Below are positions 30,815-41,238 of a stretch of 64,000 nucleotides of DNA, piece by piece. The DNA is from SR1 bacterium human oral taxon HOT-345 (lineage in GTDB: Bacteria > Patescibacteriota > Gracilibacteria > Absconditabacterales > Absconditicoccaceae), in assembly GCA_003260355.1 (NCBI GenBank), contig MPSQ01000001.1, positions 372,001 through 436,000 on the forward strand, read 5' to 3'. Below the pieces are notes generated by a model. That model made no database searches and had not been told where the DNA came from. It worked only from the letters and a program-made list of their open reading frames with translations. Numbering within the stretch: the stretch's first letter is position 1; the number at the start of each line of letters is the position of its first letter. Both the position numbers and the translations under genes were made by a program.

Positions 30815-32695
30815 ATGGCAAAAATTATTGGAATTGATCTTGGAACGACCAACTCTTGTGTATCCTATATGCTCGGTGATAAGTCCGAAGTGATCGCAAA
30901 TGCAGAAGGAAATAGGACTACGCCTTCTATCGTGTATATCAAGGGGGATGAATTGCTTGTTGGAGATTTGGCAAAGAGAAAGGCGATTTTGGAGCCAAAA
31001 AATGTTGTATATGAGGTGAAAAGATGGATCGGTAGAAAATATTCTGAGGTAAAAAATGAACTTGCTAATATGGCTTATGAAACTAAAGAAGGAAGTGATG
31101 GAGGAATCTTAATCGTTGTTGATGGAAAAGAATATAAACCTGAACAGATTTCTGCATTCATTCTCCAAAAACTCAGATCTGATGCGGAGAAATTCCTTGG
31201 AGAAACGATTACTCAGGCGGTGATTACTGTTCCTGCTTACTTCAACGACTCTCAGAGAAATGCAACCAAGGCTGCTGGAGAAATTGCAGGGCTCAAGGTA
31301 GAAAGAATCATCAACGAACCGACTGCTGCGGCTCTTGCTTATGGAGAAGGGAAGAAAGCTGATGAAAAGATCGTCGTATTCGATCTTGGAGGAGGAACTT
31401 TTGATGTAACGGTGCTTGACATCGGATCAGAAGGGACTTTCCAGGTACTCTCTACTTCTGGAGATACGCAGCTTGGAGGTGCAGATTGGGATCAAAGAAT
31501 TATTGATTATGTTGTTGATGCTTTCAAAACCAAGGAAGGAATCGATCTCAAAGGAAATGCAATGGCAATGCAGAGAATTAAAGATGAGGCTGAAAAAGCA
31601 AAAAAGCAGCTTTCCTCTGTAGAAAGAGTTGATATCTCTATTCCGTTTATTACGACAGGAACCGACGGACTTCCTAGGAATCTTGATGAATCGTTGACTA
31701 GGGCTCAATTTGAGAATATTACTTCAGATTTGTTTACAAGATGTAAGGAGCCTGTTTTGAATGCTTTGAGAGATTCAAAATTAGAAAAATCTGAAATCAA
31801 CGACATCATTTTGGTGGGAGGTTCTACGAGAATGCTCAAAGTAAAGGCAATCGTAAAGGAAATCTTCTGAAAAGAGCCTAAATCTACCGTAAACCCTGAT
31901 GAATCCGTTGCTCAAGGTGCGGCAATCCAAGGTGGAATCGTGCAAGGAGATGTGAAAGATATTCTTTTGCTTGATGTGACTCCGCTTTCTCTTGCGGTTG
32001 AAGTTGAGGGAGGAATCGCTCATGTGATGATCCCGAGAAATACTACTATTCCAGCGAAAAAGTCTAATATCTATACCACAGCTGCGGACAATCAAAACGC
32101 CGTAACCGTGCACGTGACGCAAGGAGAAAGACAGTTTGCAAGAGATAATAAATCGCTTGGAATGTTTAATCTTGAAGGCATTCCTCCAATGAGAAGAGGA
32201 CAGCCACAAATTGAGGTAACCTTTGATATTGATGCGAACGGAATCCTTAAGGTGCATGCTCAGGAAAAATCTACTGGAAAATCTCAGGAAGTGACGATTC
32301 AGGGTTCTACCAATATTTCTGATGAAGATATTGCAAAAGCTAAGGCTGATGCAGAAAAATTTGCAGAGGAAGATAGAAAAAGGAAGGAAATTGTGGAATC
32401 TAAAAATAAGCTAGAATCCCTTGTTTACCAGATGGAAAACCTCCTTACTGATCAAAAAGATAAGATTTCTGAGGAAGATAAAGAAAAAATCCAAAAGCTG
32501 ATTACTGATGGAAAGGCAGTGAAAGATAAGGAGGATGCTGAGAAAACTCATATTGATTCTGAAATTGAGAGGATTCAAAGTCAGTTTCAGGAGCTTTATC
32601 AAAAATATCAGGTACAACCTGCTCCAGATCAACCTCAAGCTGAAGCTTCTGAAGGAGAAAAACCAGCTGATGGAGAAGTGATTGATGCTGACTAG
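30815..32695 (+). CDS. dnaK: Chaperone protein DnaK (Hsp70)
   Basis: A 626-residue Hsp70. ATPase signatures [30 protein letters not shown] and [10 protein letters not shown] are present, then the linker region [13 protein letters not shown], the substrate-binding beta domain and a helical lid ending in an acidic tail. One TGA (31868) codes Gly in KEIFGKEP. DnaK folds and protects proteins with DnaJ and GrpE, which are not in this window. It is a single-gene unit with its own promoter and terminator. Confidence 0.97.
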
Positions 32696-32727
32696 ATTTA
32701 GGTAGAAAGTTTAAAGGAAAAAAGAAG

Positions 32728-32756
32728 CTCTCCTTAATAGCAAGGGGAGTTTTTTC
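32728..32756 (+). terminator. Rho-independent terminator of dnaK
   Basis: CTCTCCTT / AAGGGGAG stem (32728-32735 with 32742-32749) and a T-run. It ends 2 nt before the stop codon of the convergent gene. Confidence 0.85.
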
Positions 32757-32757
32757 T

Positions 32758-33741
32758 TTAGCTGAAGTCGGAATATATTTTTTGCTGGGGAAATGCTTCT
32801 TGAAATATTGTAATAAAATTTTTAAAGCATGTATCTGGAATCTTGATAAGTCCCTTATCTGTTGGCTGAACGAGATTCCAAAGATCAGAATTTGGATTTT
32901 TTTTCTGCATTAATTTGAAATCTCATTGGTTATAAATGAGCGAGGCAATGAATATGGAATTGATTTTTGAGATATTGATTTCTTTTTTAATTTCTTCTAA
33001 AAATTCTTGATAGTGTATTTCGTAGTTCTTGACTGGCAAGAGCGGAAGAAATCTGAGTCATACCTTATAACCTTTCTCGAGGAGCGTATTTATGGCTTTT
33101 ATCCTGGCTTTTAGTGGTGCTGTTCCTTTTTCGTATTTTGAGATGATGTTTTGAGGATTGAGCGAGAATGCAATTTCTGTGTTTTGAGGAGGAGTTCCTT
33201 GGTTTGCTTCTAATATCGAGGTAATCATTCAGCTTTTTGTCCTTGTTTCCATCAATGTATTTTCAAACTGTTCCATAAAAGGAAAAAAATTCTGATTAAA
33301 TTCGGTCAGGTGGTCTAAACCTTGAATATCAGAATAATTACTTGCATAGAAGGTGATTTGTCAGTTATATCCTTGATTTCTGAGCTCTGAGATTGAGCTT
33401 TTTATCTGATTTTTTATGTCGTCATAATTTACGAAAATTGTAGGATATGGGCTTTTAAAATTCCCTTTAAGATAGCAATAATCACAGTCAAATACACAAT
33501 TTAGGCTTGTCTTAAAGAAAAACGATTTCCCTGGATAACCATAATGATTTGGAACAGGAATTAGCTTGGGGTGTTCTTGTTTGGCTAAGATAATAGCTGG
33601 CTCTACTTTTTGATTTCCTATGTTTTTATCAAAAATATTCTTGTAATGATCTATTTCTAGAATGTTGGCATGAGATAACTTTTTGAGGATTTTTTTGCTA
33701 AGAGGGTAGTCTTTTGCTTTGGATTCGAGATAAATAAGCAT
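32758..33741 (-). CDS. Spore photoproduct lyase-like radical SAM enzyme
   Basis: A 327-residue radical SAM protein. The cluster motif is CVFDCDYC (CxxxCxxC) in SLNCVFDCDYCYLKGN, preceded by the family text PNHYGYPGKSFFFKTSLNC. The later ASNYSDIQGLDHLTEF and AFSLNPQNIISKYEKGTAPL fit the SplB family. SPL repairs the thymine dimer 5-thyminyl-5,6-dihydrothymine; relatives in non-sporulating bacteria are of less certain function. Four TGA codons are read as Gly. ATG 33801 is an alternative start. Confidence 0.8.
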
Positions 33742-33855
33742 CAATGTTTTTGCAAAAGTAAAAAATCTGTAACACAAAAACCCTTTTTTAAAATGTCTCA
33801 AAAAGTATTTTTATCTATTGGAAATTGATATAAGCAATCAAAATGAGAACCTGCA

Positions 33856-34215
33856 TTAAGCAATGAGGTTCCCTTCTTGAGAAGCTGATTTTTTTTGATA
33901 TTCTGCGATTTTCCCTTCGTAGAATTCTTTTGGGTTTGCTCACATTACGCCCTCTTCAAGCTTGTGATTTGTTCCGAAAAAGACTGTTGGTATAGAAACG
34001 ATACCGTATTCTTCTGCCAATTCTGGAACCTGATCTACATCTACTTTCAGAATTTTTACCTGATTTTCATCATATTGCGTAGAAAGTTCTTCCATAACTG
34101 GTGAGAGCATCTTGCATGGACCACATCGTGTTGCAAAAAAGTCAACTACGATTACTCCCTGAAACTCATTAAGAATTTGCTCAAATTCTGCTTTTGAAGC
34201 GATGATTTTTGCCAT
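33856..34215 (-). CDS. trxA: Thioredoxin
   Basis: A 119-residue thioredoxin with the active site CGPC in FFATRCGPCKML (Arg replaces the usual Trp before Cys) and the cis-Pro in IVSIPTVFF. The C-terminus is extended by reading TGA as Gly (GANPKEFYEGKIAEYQ). It reduces protein disulphides in the cytoplasm. It lies 31 nt downstream of an ArsR-type regulator in the same direction. Confidence 0.92.
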
Positions 34216-34246
34216 ATTGTTTTTTTAATAAAAGGATAAAAGCTGA

Positions 34247-34564
34247 TTATTTAAAGTGGAAGATTGTTTTTAACGAGTCTTTAAACTTGTCATAAACGGC
34301 GGAGTTGATGCTATACTTGATATGTTTGCCGTCTCTCTTAGTCACTACGAGTTGAGCTCTCTTGAGCATACTTAAGTGGTGGGAGATTAGGTTTTGAGGC
34401 TCTTGGAACTGGTTTACTATTTCAGACACACAGATGCCTCATAGAGCTTTCTCATGGCGTTCTGTCAGGAGGCAGAGAATTTTTAGCCTATGTGGTTCTG
34501 CAATTAATTGGAGTAGTAAACTGAATTCCTCAAGGTTCTCAAGTCAAGAAATGCACTTACTCAT
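34247..34564 (-). CDS. ArsR/SmtB-family transcriptional regulator
   Basis: A 105-residue winged-helix protein: IAEPHRLKILCLLTER, then VSEIVNQFQEPQNLISHHLSMLKRAQLV as the recognition helix region, then the wing KRDGKHIKYSI. Cys residues at about 4, 31 and 45 could sense metal or redox state. Two TGA codons are read as Gly. It heads a two-gene unit with thioredoxin, so it probably regulates its own operon in response to oxidative or metal stress. Confidence 0.85.
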
Positions 34565-34590
34565 CTTCTCTCTTTAAATAAAACAACATA

Positions 34591-34618
34591 TATATACTGA
34601 TTGATGTGTAAAATACAA
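34591..34618 (-). promoter_or_regulatory. Promoter of the arsR-trxA unit
   Basis: Minus strand TTGTAT (34613-34618), 16-nt spacer, TATATA (34591-34596). The spacer contains ACATCAATCAGT, a possible operator half. Confidence 0.65.
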
Positions 34619-34664
34619 ACCATTTTTACTACATTTTGTATCGCTCGTTACTGATCAGATTTTT

Positions 34665-35192
34665 TTAGTTTTTAGCTCAAAACTCACATCCCTGATCCTT
34701 ATAATGGGATACCACTTCAATAAAACTATTTTCAGAAGTGATGCTTTTGCAGATTTCCTGAAGCTGGGGTTCGACCAATAAATGCCGAGGTTCAATAACT
34801 TCTGCTAGCTGCTGTTTCATTATTGGCTGATTTTCTACCGGAGCTTTGGAAATAATGCATTGATTGAAGGCTACGATCTGGTTGCATAGTTCTACAGGGA
34901 AAATTCATGTTTTTTCACTCGTCTTTGATCAAGTATTCGTTCACGTATTTGTTCACGTATTTTGGGATCACGTGAGTAATGCTGTGTTTCAGGAGTTAAG
35001 CTCTTTTGCCATAGCATTCCCAGAGAGAGAGGATGGTAGTTCTCAGGAAAGGGCAACTTCTGTGGATCAGGATCCTATGTTTTCAGCACTAGTGCTGCCT
35101 GTAGATATTCAGTCTTTAGGTTTTTTTGTGCCACATGCGGAAAGTAGTATAACAAGTCCTATTATTGAGATGAAGAGGTGTGTTTTTCTCAT
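34665..35192 (-). CDS. Lipoprotein with TGA-coded Thr-Gly repeats
   Basis: A 175-residue protein with a lipoprotein signal peptide ending in LLSACG (lipobox Cys20). Residues ~60-97 are Ser/Thr/Asn/Gly-rich and contain the repeat NTGTNTGTNTG, where each repeat Gly is a TGA. The C-terminal domain has three Cys (ELCNQIVAFNQC, LQEICKS, GCEF). It was found only by reading about ten TGA codons as Gly. It lies downstream of cysS in the same direction. Function unknown. Confidence 0.7.
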
Positions 35193-35253
35193 TTTTTGCT
35201 TTGCCTATTAAAAGTTTAAGGTTCTTATTTGCTTTCGCTTTGATTTTCCCTCT

Positions 35254-36678
35254 TTATCATTTTGAGAGTTCATATCCTTCTTTTGTATCTTTTATTTCCC
35301 AGCCAGCTTGCGTAATTTGAGTTCTAAGTTCATCAGCTAAGGCATAATTTTTCTCGGATTTGGCTTGTTTTCTCTGCTCGGCGAGCGAAACGATTGCTTC
35401 TGGGACTTCCTGAGATGCGGGAGTTTCCGTAGAAAAGAGTCAGATTTTTAGAACTTTTTCTTCTAATTCGTGTAGAAGCGGTAAAAGCTCACTTCCTGAC
35501 TTGGAAAGTGCAGAATGCAGCTCAGAAAGGAGTCTTGGGGTATTGAAATTATCAGCAAGGGCTTCATCAAAGCGAAGTTTCCAATCTTCAGTGCTTGCTT
35601 GCTGAGAAGCTTGAGTCAGATTTTGGATTTTCTTGATCAAACCTGCTCTTTCATTTTTGGCTTGCTCTAAAGCTTCCCAAGTGAAGTTTTGAAAGTTTCC
35701 ATACTGAGCCTTAAAATAGAAATATCTCAAATCAAGCGGAGAATAGCCTTTGGCCTTAATATCTTCCAAAGAGTAGATATTTCCGAGTGATTTACTCATT
35801 TTCCCTCCATCTACCTGCAAAAATTCGTTGTGCAACCGATACTTCACCCACGGCTTCTTTCAAAATCAGCATTCTGATTGAGCAATCTCGTTTGGATGAT
35901 GAATCGTGATGTGATCAGCTCCCCCATGATGAATATCAAACTGTTCACCAAGATATTTACTAGACATCGCACTACATTCTATATGCCAACCCGGAAAACC
36001 AACTCCCCATGGTGAATCTCGCTCCATTTCCCTTTTCTCATCGGTCAGAGAGAATTTCCATAAAGCGAAGTCTGTCGGATTTTTCTTACTTTTCATATCA
36101 ACACGCTCTCCTGCCCTCAGGTCCTCAAGTCTTTTTTTATAGTTTGGTCCCATGAGTTTCCCATAATCCTCTACTTTACTCGTATCCATATAGATTCCAT
36201 CACCCGGAACTTCGTAGGTGTAGCCTTTCGCTTCTAGGCTCTGCACAAGTGCGATTTGCTCGGCGATATGCTCAGTCGCTCTTGGCATCACATCAAAAGT
36301 CTGAATATTCAGCTCATTCATCGCAGTCAGGAAGATTTCTTCATATTTTTTTGCGACTTCCCAAGCGGAGATTCCGTCTCTTTTCGCTCCTTTTTCAAGC
36401 TTATCCTCGCCCTCATCACCATCAGAAACGAGATGCCCTACATCGGTAATATTCATCACCGCTTTCACTGGATAGCCAAAATACTTCAGCACATTCCTGA
36501 TCAAATCCGCAGTAAAAGTCGCTCTGAGGTTTCCAATATGCGGAGTATAATAGACGGTAGGTCCACAGGAATACATTCCGACAAAATCCTTTTTCTCCCC
36601 ATGATAGTTAGGATCTTGCATCAGTGGGATAAAGTTTTCTTTCTCACGAGTGAGGGTGTTGTAGAGTTTAATCTGCAT
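35254..36678 (-). CDS. cysS: Cysteine--tRNA ligase
   Basis: A 474-residue class I synthetase. It has [17 protein letters not shown] (zinc Cys and the HIGH-type HIGN), [19 protein letters not shown], the zinc/acceptor region [21 protein letters not shown] and KMSKSLGN. It charges tRNA-Cys. Four TGA codons are read as Gly, including two in the conserved SECGFG segment and one just before the TAA. Length fits the family. Confidence 0.96.
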
Positions 36679-36722
36679 TCTTTATGATAAAAAAATAAAT
36701 TCTGAAAATGTTATCGTTTAGG

Positions 36723-36750
36723 TTGTTTTTTGAAAGGATATGAATATATA
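36723..36750 (+). promoter_or_regulatory. Promoter of the small gene at 36780
   Basis: TTGTTT (36723-36728), 16-nt spacer, TATATA (36745-36750), interleaved with the cysS promoter on the other strand. Confidence 0.6.
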
Positions 36751-36762
36751 TTGTATTTGCAA
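36735..36762 (-). promoter_or_regulatory. cysS promoter
   Basis: Minus strand TTGCAA (36757-36762), 16-nt spacer, TATCCT (36735-36740). It overlaps the opposing promoter at 36723-36750. Confidence 0.7.
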
Positions 36763-36779
36763 CAAAAAAATAAAAATTT

Positions 36780-37076
36780 ATGAAAAAGACAAAGTTTCCC
36801 TTCAATCAGATTTGTCGTTTGCAACTTGAGGTAACTGAGAAGGAACAGCTTCTTGAGAAATTGCTCGCCATTGCTTCTCGTGATGGTGTGGAAAAGCTTC
36901 GAGTTGAACTTGAGGAGCTTTCCTGGCAGATTGATCGTATGGAGGAGCAGGGAATAGCTCTTTCAAACTATCCTCTTTCGATGCAAGTTAGTGATCTGAT
37001 TTCTAGATGTGATCGTTTTATGAAGCAGGGGAGTTGAGTCTTCTACGTGAGACTCATGAGATGGTTAGTGTGTTAA
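36780..37076 (+). CDS. Small helical protein
   Basis: A 98-residue protein, mostly one long predicted coiled coil (CRLQLEVTEKEQLLEKLLAI ... RVELEELSWQIDRMEEQG). TGA 37035 is read as Gly and extends the C-terminus by 13 residues to TAA 37074. A terminator follows at once. Unknown function. Confidence 0.65.
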
Positions 37077-37079
37077 TCA

Positions 37080-37117
37080 AAAAAAGCTAGGCGAATGAGC
37101 CTGGCTTTTATTTTTTT
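37080..37117. terminator. Bidirectional terminator between convergent genes
   Basis: AAAAGCTAGGC / GCCTGGCTTTT stem (37082-37092 with 37099-37109) and a T-tract. It lies between the genes ending at 37076 (+) and 37108 (-). Confidence 0.85.
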
Positions 37118-38145
37118 CGTCGGGAGTGTATCTTTTGGAATACGTCAGATTTTTTTAGTAGATAAAAAAGCTTGAATAAATAGTATAGTATTGGATTTAG
37201 AATAAGATCATAATTCCCGTAAAATTCGATTTTTTCTCCTCCTAAAGATTCTTTGAATCTACTGACTCAGGCAAGGGGATGAGAAGGAAATCCCGTTGGA
37301 GCACCTCCCATTAGATCACAATATTCAAATCAATGTTCTTTTGCTCGTTGGAATAATCAATACTTTAAATAGTGGTGTCCTCCTATATTTGCGTATTTCC
37401 TGTCAGAGAAACCGTAGAGGTATACGATAGTCTTTTCGTGAAAAATACAGATGCTTCCAGCGATAATTTCGCCATTAAGTTCTGCTACAAAGAAGGTTCC
37501 TTGATGATTTTTTTGGAGAGCGTCTAAAAGATTATTGTATTGCTTTCTTGTGATGGTTGAGAAGCCTTTTTCTCCTGCGATGATTTTTCGCTTTTGAAAA
37601 AAGGTTTCTTGGTCTTTCGCGGTTCATTCTCTGATTTTTATACCTTTTTTAATGGCTTTTTTGATTTTTTCTGCTGAGCCATTTTGCATTTCATTTAGTA
37701 GCTCTTCATCCGTTTTCTTTAGATCAATGATAATTGTTGTTTGTGGCATATTTTCTTTAAATGCTGGTTTGAGATTGGTTTCTTTCGTGATTTTATTGAG
37801 GGTATCTTCTCTCATTTCTTTGATTTTTTCTGGGAAATCTTTGTCTTTGAGGTGTTTGTTGTCAAAATGGCTGATTTCGTTGATAAATCCTAATTGGAAA
37901 AAGATATTCCCTCGTTGTGATCAGAATTTTCTTTTTAGATTGTTGAGTTCTTCTCTGACTTTTCAAAAGTTTTCAGGCATCTTGATTCCGATGGCTTGAA
38001 ACTCTTTGAAGGTAAAGGGTCAGATTTTTTTTTCTTTAATGAGATAGAAGGTTTTTTGACCGAAAATTTGCGTGAAATTATGGCTTTTTTGATAGATCTT
38101 TGCTTGTAGTGTCTCTCGAATTTGGCTTTGATAGAGTGAATACAT
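37108..38145 (-). CDS. FemAB/FmhB-like peptidyltransferase
   Basis: A 345-residue protein of the FemAB fold: two GNAT-like halves, with the conserved text GEIIAGSICIFHEKTIVYLYGFSD, HHYLKYGLFQRAKEHGFEYCDLMG and GVSRFKESLGG near the C-terminus. FemAB enzymes add amino acids from aminoacyl-tRNA to the peptidoglycan stem peptide or to related acceptors. Seven TGA codons are read as Gly, several at conserved Gly. Its acceptor here is unknown. Confidence 0.82.
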
Positions 38146-38179
38146 AGTTGAGGTGATGAGTTAAAAAAATATCTGCATT

Positions 38180-38207
38180 AAGATAGGGATTTTGTGCGAT
38201 AAATCAA
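38180..38207 (-). promoter_or_regulatory. Promoter of the FemAB-like gene
   Basis: Minus strand TTGATT (38202-38207), 16-nt spacer, TATCTT (38180-38185). Confidence 0.7.
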
Positions 38208-38233
38208 ACTTAAAAATTCTTAACTATTTTAAA

Positions 38234-38261
38234 TTGAAAGTTGTGAGAGATTTCGTATGAT
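38234..38261 (+). promoter_or_regulatory. Promoter of the isochorismatase-like operon
   Basis: TTGAAA (38234-38239), 16-nt spacer, TATGAT (38256-38261). Confidence 0.7.
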
Positions 38262-38302
38262 TGAGGAGGAATATTTTTTTATTTTATCTTGAGAGAAAGG
38301 TT

Positions 38303-38812
38303 ATGCAAGAGACAGCATTAGTGATTATCAATATGCAAATGGCATGGACAGATAAAGATTCTGAATACTATCTTGGGAATCTTGATGCAATGGTAGAAAA
38401 AATGAACTACTTAATTGCCTATGCTCGTGAACTTGGCTATAAAATTATTTTTGTCAAGCATCACGAAACGGAAGGAGTTTTTTCTGAAAAAAGTCCTTTT
38501 TCTGATTTTATCCCGGAATTAGCTGTTGAGAAGGATGATATTATTATTCCTAAATATAAGGTAAGTAGCTTTTATCAGACTAAACTTGAGGATGAGTTAA
38601 CTGGGGTGAAAAATCTGGTTGTTTGTGGGGCTTTGACGAATTTGTGTGTTAGGATGTTTGTAGAGGAGGCTTACGATAGAGAGTATAGGATTGCTTTGAT
38701 CGACGATTTGACGGTAACTTATTCGGAGGAATTGCATGATACGACATTGCAAGATTTGGTAGATACGAGGTCTGGTTTGACGATTTTGCCTTTGGAAAAG
38801 TTTATAGATTAG
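38303..38812 (+). CDS. Isochorismatase-like cysteine hydrolase with Asp-to-Asn change
   Basis: A 169-residue protein of the isochorismatase/nicotinamidase fold. The catalytic Cys is in LTNLCVRMF and the Lys in IPKYKVSSF. The first catalytic Asp (usually in a VIDMQ-type motif) is Asn in LVIINMQMAW. The usual Asp acts as base, so the protein may have altered or no hydrolase activity. No TGA codon is used. It starts a short operon with a methyltransferase and a DUF1653 protein. Confidence 0.75.
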   Translation: MQETALVIINMQMAWTDKDSEYYLGNLDAMVEKMNYLIAYARELGYKIIFVKHHETEGVFSEKSPFSDFIPELAVEKDDIIIPKYKVSSFYQTKLEDELTGVKNLVVCGALTNLCVRMFVEEAYDREYRIALIDDLTVTYSEELHDTTLQDLVDTRSGLTILPLEKFID

Positions 38813-38833
38813 GTGTTTTATTTAATTATAGAG

Positions 38834-39367
38834 ATGATTATGGAAGGAGCGAAGTTAGTGAGTAGATTGATTGAAAAATATCAACCGAAAACTATTTTAG
38901 ATTTGGGAGCTGGGAAAGGGTATTTTAGTATTTTGGCCGCGAGTTATGGAGCTCAGGTAGATGCTGTAGAAGATACGAGTATTAGGAATCTTTATCCAGA
39001 TTATCTTAAGGTTCATCCTAGTGTTTCTTTCTATGAAAGTAAACTTGATGAGTTTGAAATTACCAAAAATTACGATCTTGTTATTGCAAAACATGTTGTG
39101 ATGTATATGGATAAAAAGTATGTTTTGGAGAGGCTGATTCCTTCGGTTTATGAACATCTCAATAAAGGAGGACTTTTCTTCTTGACCTACCATCATTCGG
39201 ATTCTGAACTCTTAAAAGAAGAGGCGGGGATTGTACATTATACGCTTGATGATTTTAAATCATTTAAGGGAAGCTTCTCGGTAAAGGATTTTGGGGATTA
39301 TTCTAATCCTGCTCCTTGAATCAATAAAGAGTATAAAATCTGATTTATTATTTTACAGAGGAATTAA
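38834..39367 (+). CDS. SAM-dependent methyltransferase
   Basis: A 177-residue class I methyltransferase with motif I in [17 protein letters not shown], the acidic motif [11 protein letters not shown] and motif [14 protein letters not shown]. The substrate is unknown. Reading TGA 39317 and 39341 as Gly adds 17 C-terminal residues. It lies about 20 nt after the isochorismatase-like gene. Confidence 0.8.
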
Positions 39368-39389
39368 TTCTGACTTTTTATTTTTTTGT

Positions 39390-39644
39390 ATGATCGTGAT
39401 GAGAGAACTGAAAATTCATGGTATTTACAGACATTTTAAGGGAGATCTTTATTTGGTGGAAGATGTCGCTACGCATTCTGAAACGAAAGAAAAATATGTC
39501 GTGTATAGGGCTCTTTATGGTGATATGAGTTTGTATATTAGGCCACTTGAGATGTTTCTAAGTGAAGTTGACCATGAAAAATATCCTAATGTTGCTCAAA
39601 AATGGAGACTAGAACTTCAAAATATTCCGAGTGTGGCTAAATAA
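39390..39644 (+). CDS. DUF1653 protein
   Basis: An 84-residue protein matching DUF1653: [40 protein letters not shown]. This is a small SH3-like barrel of unknown function that is widely conserved. ATG 39399 is an alternative start. It directly precedes dnaA. Confidence 0.85.
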   Translation: MIVMRELKIHGIYRHFKGDLYLVEDVATHSETKEKYVVYRALYGDMSLYIRPLEMFLSEVDHEKYPNVAQKWRLELQNIPSVAK

Positions 39645-39693
39645 GAAAAATCAGACTTAGCCTTTTTATCTTCTCCTCCCCAAAAAAAACAAA

Positions 39694-41175
39694 ATGCTTC
39701 TTGATACGGTTTCTGAATATGATAATGAGAAAAAACATTATCTCCTTGATCTCCGAGAGAGGACGATTTTGGCGATTGCTAATCAATTTGATCATAAAAA
39801 AATTCTGACTTTTCTCGGAAAGGTTGGGATTATAGATATTGATGAAACGAAAAAAGAAGTCGTGATCTGAGTTTCTAATGATTTTATTCTTACCCAGATC
39901 AAGAAAAACTTCCAAAAAGCGCTCAAAGAAGCCATTATGGCGACTTATAATTCGCAGTTTGGGGTCAGATTTGTGGTCTATCCTCCTTTTGCGAATGCTC
40001 AGCACGAGCTTCTTACTGATCTCAAAAAATTGCTCAATATCCAAGAAAGCAAAGCTTCCAAAGCTCCTCAACTTGAAAAAAATCTGAAATCAGAGTTAGG
40101 TAATTATTTTGGGATTCTCTTTGAGCCGAGTTATCGTTTTGATACTTTTGTTGCTGGGGCGAATAATCAGTTTGCCTTTTCTGCTGCGAAAGCGGTGGCT
40201 GATGCTCCAGGAACGGCATATAATCCGCTCTTTCTCTATGGGAATGTGGGACTGGGGAAGACGCATCTTATGCAAGCGGTAGGAAATGAAATCATGCAGA
40301 ACTTCCCTGAAAAAGTCGTGATTTATCTGCCAGCTACCAAGCTCGTAGAGGAGATTGTTCAGGCACTGAGGATGAATAAAATGGCAAATCTGATGAAAAA
40401 GTTTGATGAGGTGGATGTGCTTTTGATTGATGATATTCAGTTTCTCGCGGACAAGGACAAGACGCAGGAGGTTTTTCACAATCTCTTCAACGATTTTCAT
40501 ATGAAGAAAAAGCAGGTGATTATCTCCTCCGATCGCCCTCCAAAAGAGCTTCTCCATATAGAGCCAAGACTCAAAAGCAGATTCGCACTGGGGTTGGTTG
40601 CTGATGTGCAGGCTCCAGATTTTGAGACGAGAATCGCGATCTTGGAGTCAAAACTCCAGTCTAAAGGGATCAGTATTGATTTTGAATATTTGTCCTTGAT
40701 TGCGCAGTATATCAAGAGTAATGTGAGGGAGCTGGAAGGGGCTTTGAATATTTTGATCACGAGGCAGCAGCTTTCCAAGGCGGAAATTAGTGAGGAAGAT
40801 GTGTATAGCTGCCTGAAAACGCTCGGCTATTACTGTGATGAAAATCAGATTAACTTTGAGCAAGTCATGCAGCAGAATAAAAAATCCAGTAAAAATTTTT
40901 CTACGCTCGTAGAGATGGTTGCCCAGTATTATTCGCTTTCTATCGCAGAACTCAAATCTGACAGCAGGAAAAAGGAAATCACCCAGGCGAGGCAGATTTT
41001 GATGCTCCTTGCCAAGAAATATTTCAATCGGACCTTGGAAAAGATCGGTGATTATTTCGGTGGAAAGAACCACGCAACCGCGATCTATGCGATCAATACG
41101 ATAGAAAAAAAACTGAAGTCTGATTCTGAGATTCAGCATGATTACAGGGTTTTTGTGGATTGGATTGAGCAATAA
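39694..41175 (+). CDS. dnaA: Chromosomal replication initiator DnaA
   Basis: A 493-residue DnaA. A short domain I/II is followed by the AAA+ domain III with FLYGNVGLGKTHLMQAVGNE (Walker A), DVLLIDDIQFLADK (Walker B) and SSDRPPKEL (sensor I region). The DNA-binding domain IV has KKEITQARQILMLLAKKY and GGKNHATAIYAI, the DnaA-box recognition helix. One TGA (domain I) codes Gly. DnaA opens the origin; no clear cluster of DnaA boxes is seen nearby. Confidence 0.97.
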
Positions 41176-41183
41176 AGTAATAA

Positions 41184-41217
41184 AAAAGTCAGATTAGTGT
41201 TTCTAGTCTGACTTTTC
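41184..41217 (+). terminator. Rho-independent terminator of dnaA
   Basis: AAAAGTCAGA / TCTGACTTTT inverted repeat with extra TTA/TAG pairing and a T-tail, about 10 nt after the TAA. Confidence 0.85.
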
Positions 41218-41238
41218 TCAATGTTCCTGTCTTTTGTC

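Noticed and set aside
37037-37060. Link between the GTGAGACTC hairpin here and the small-RNA core at 59.5 kb
   Set aside because: The shared string is short and lies inside a coding region; chance similarity is likely.
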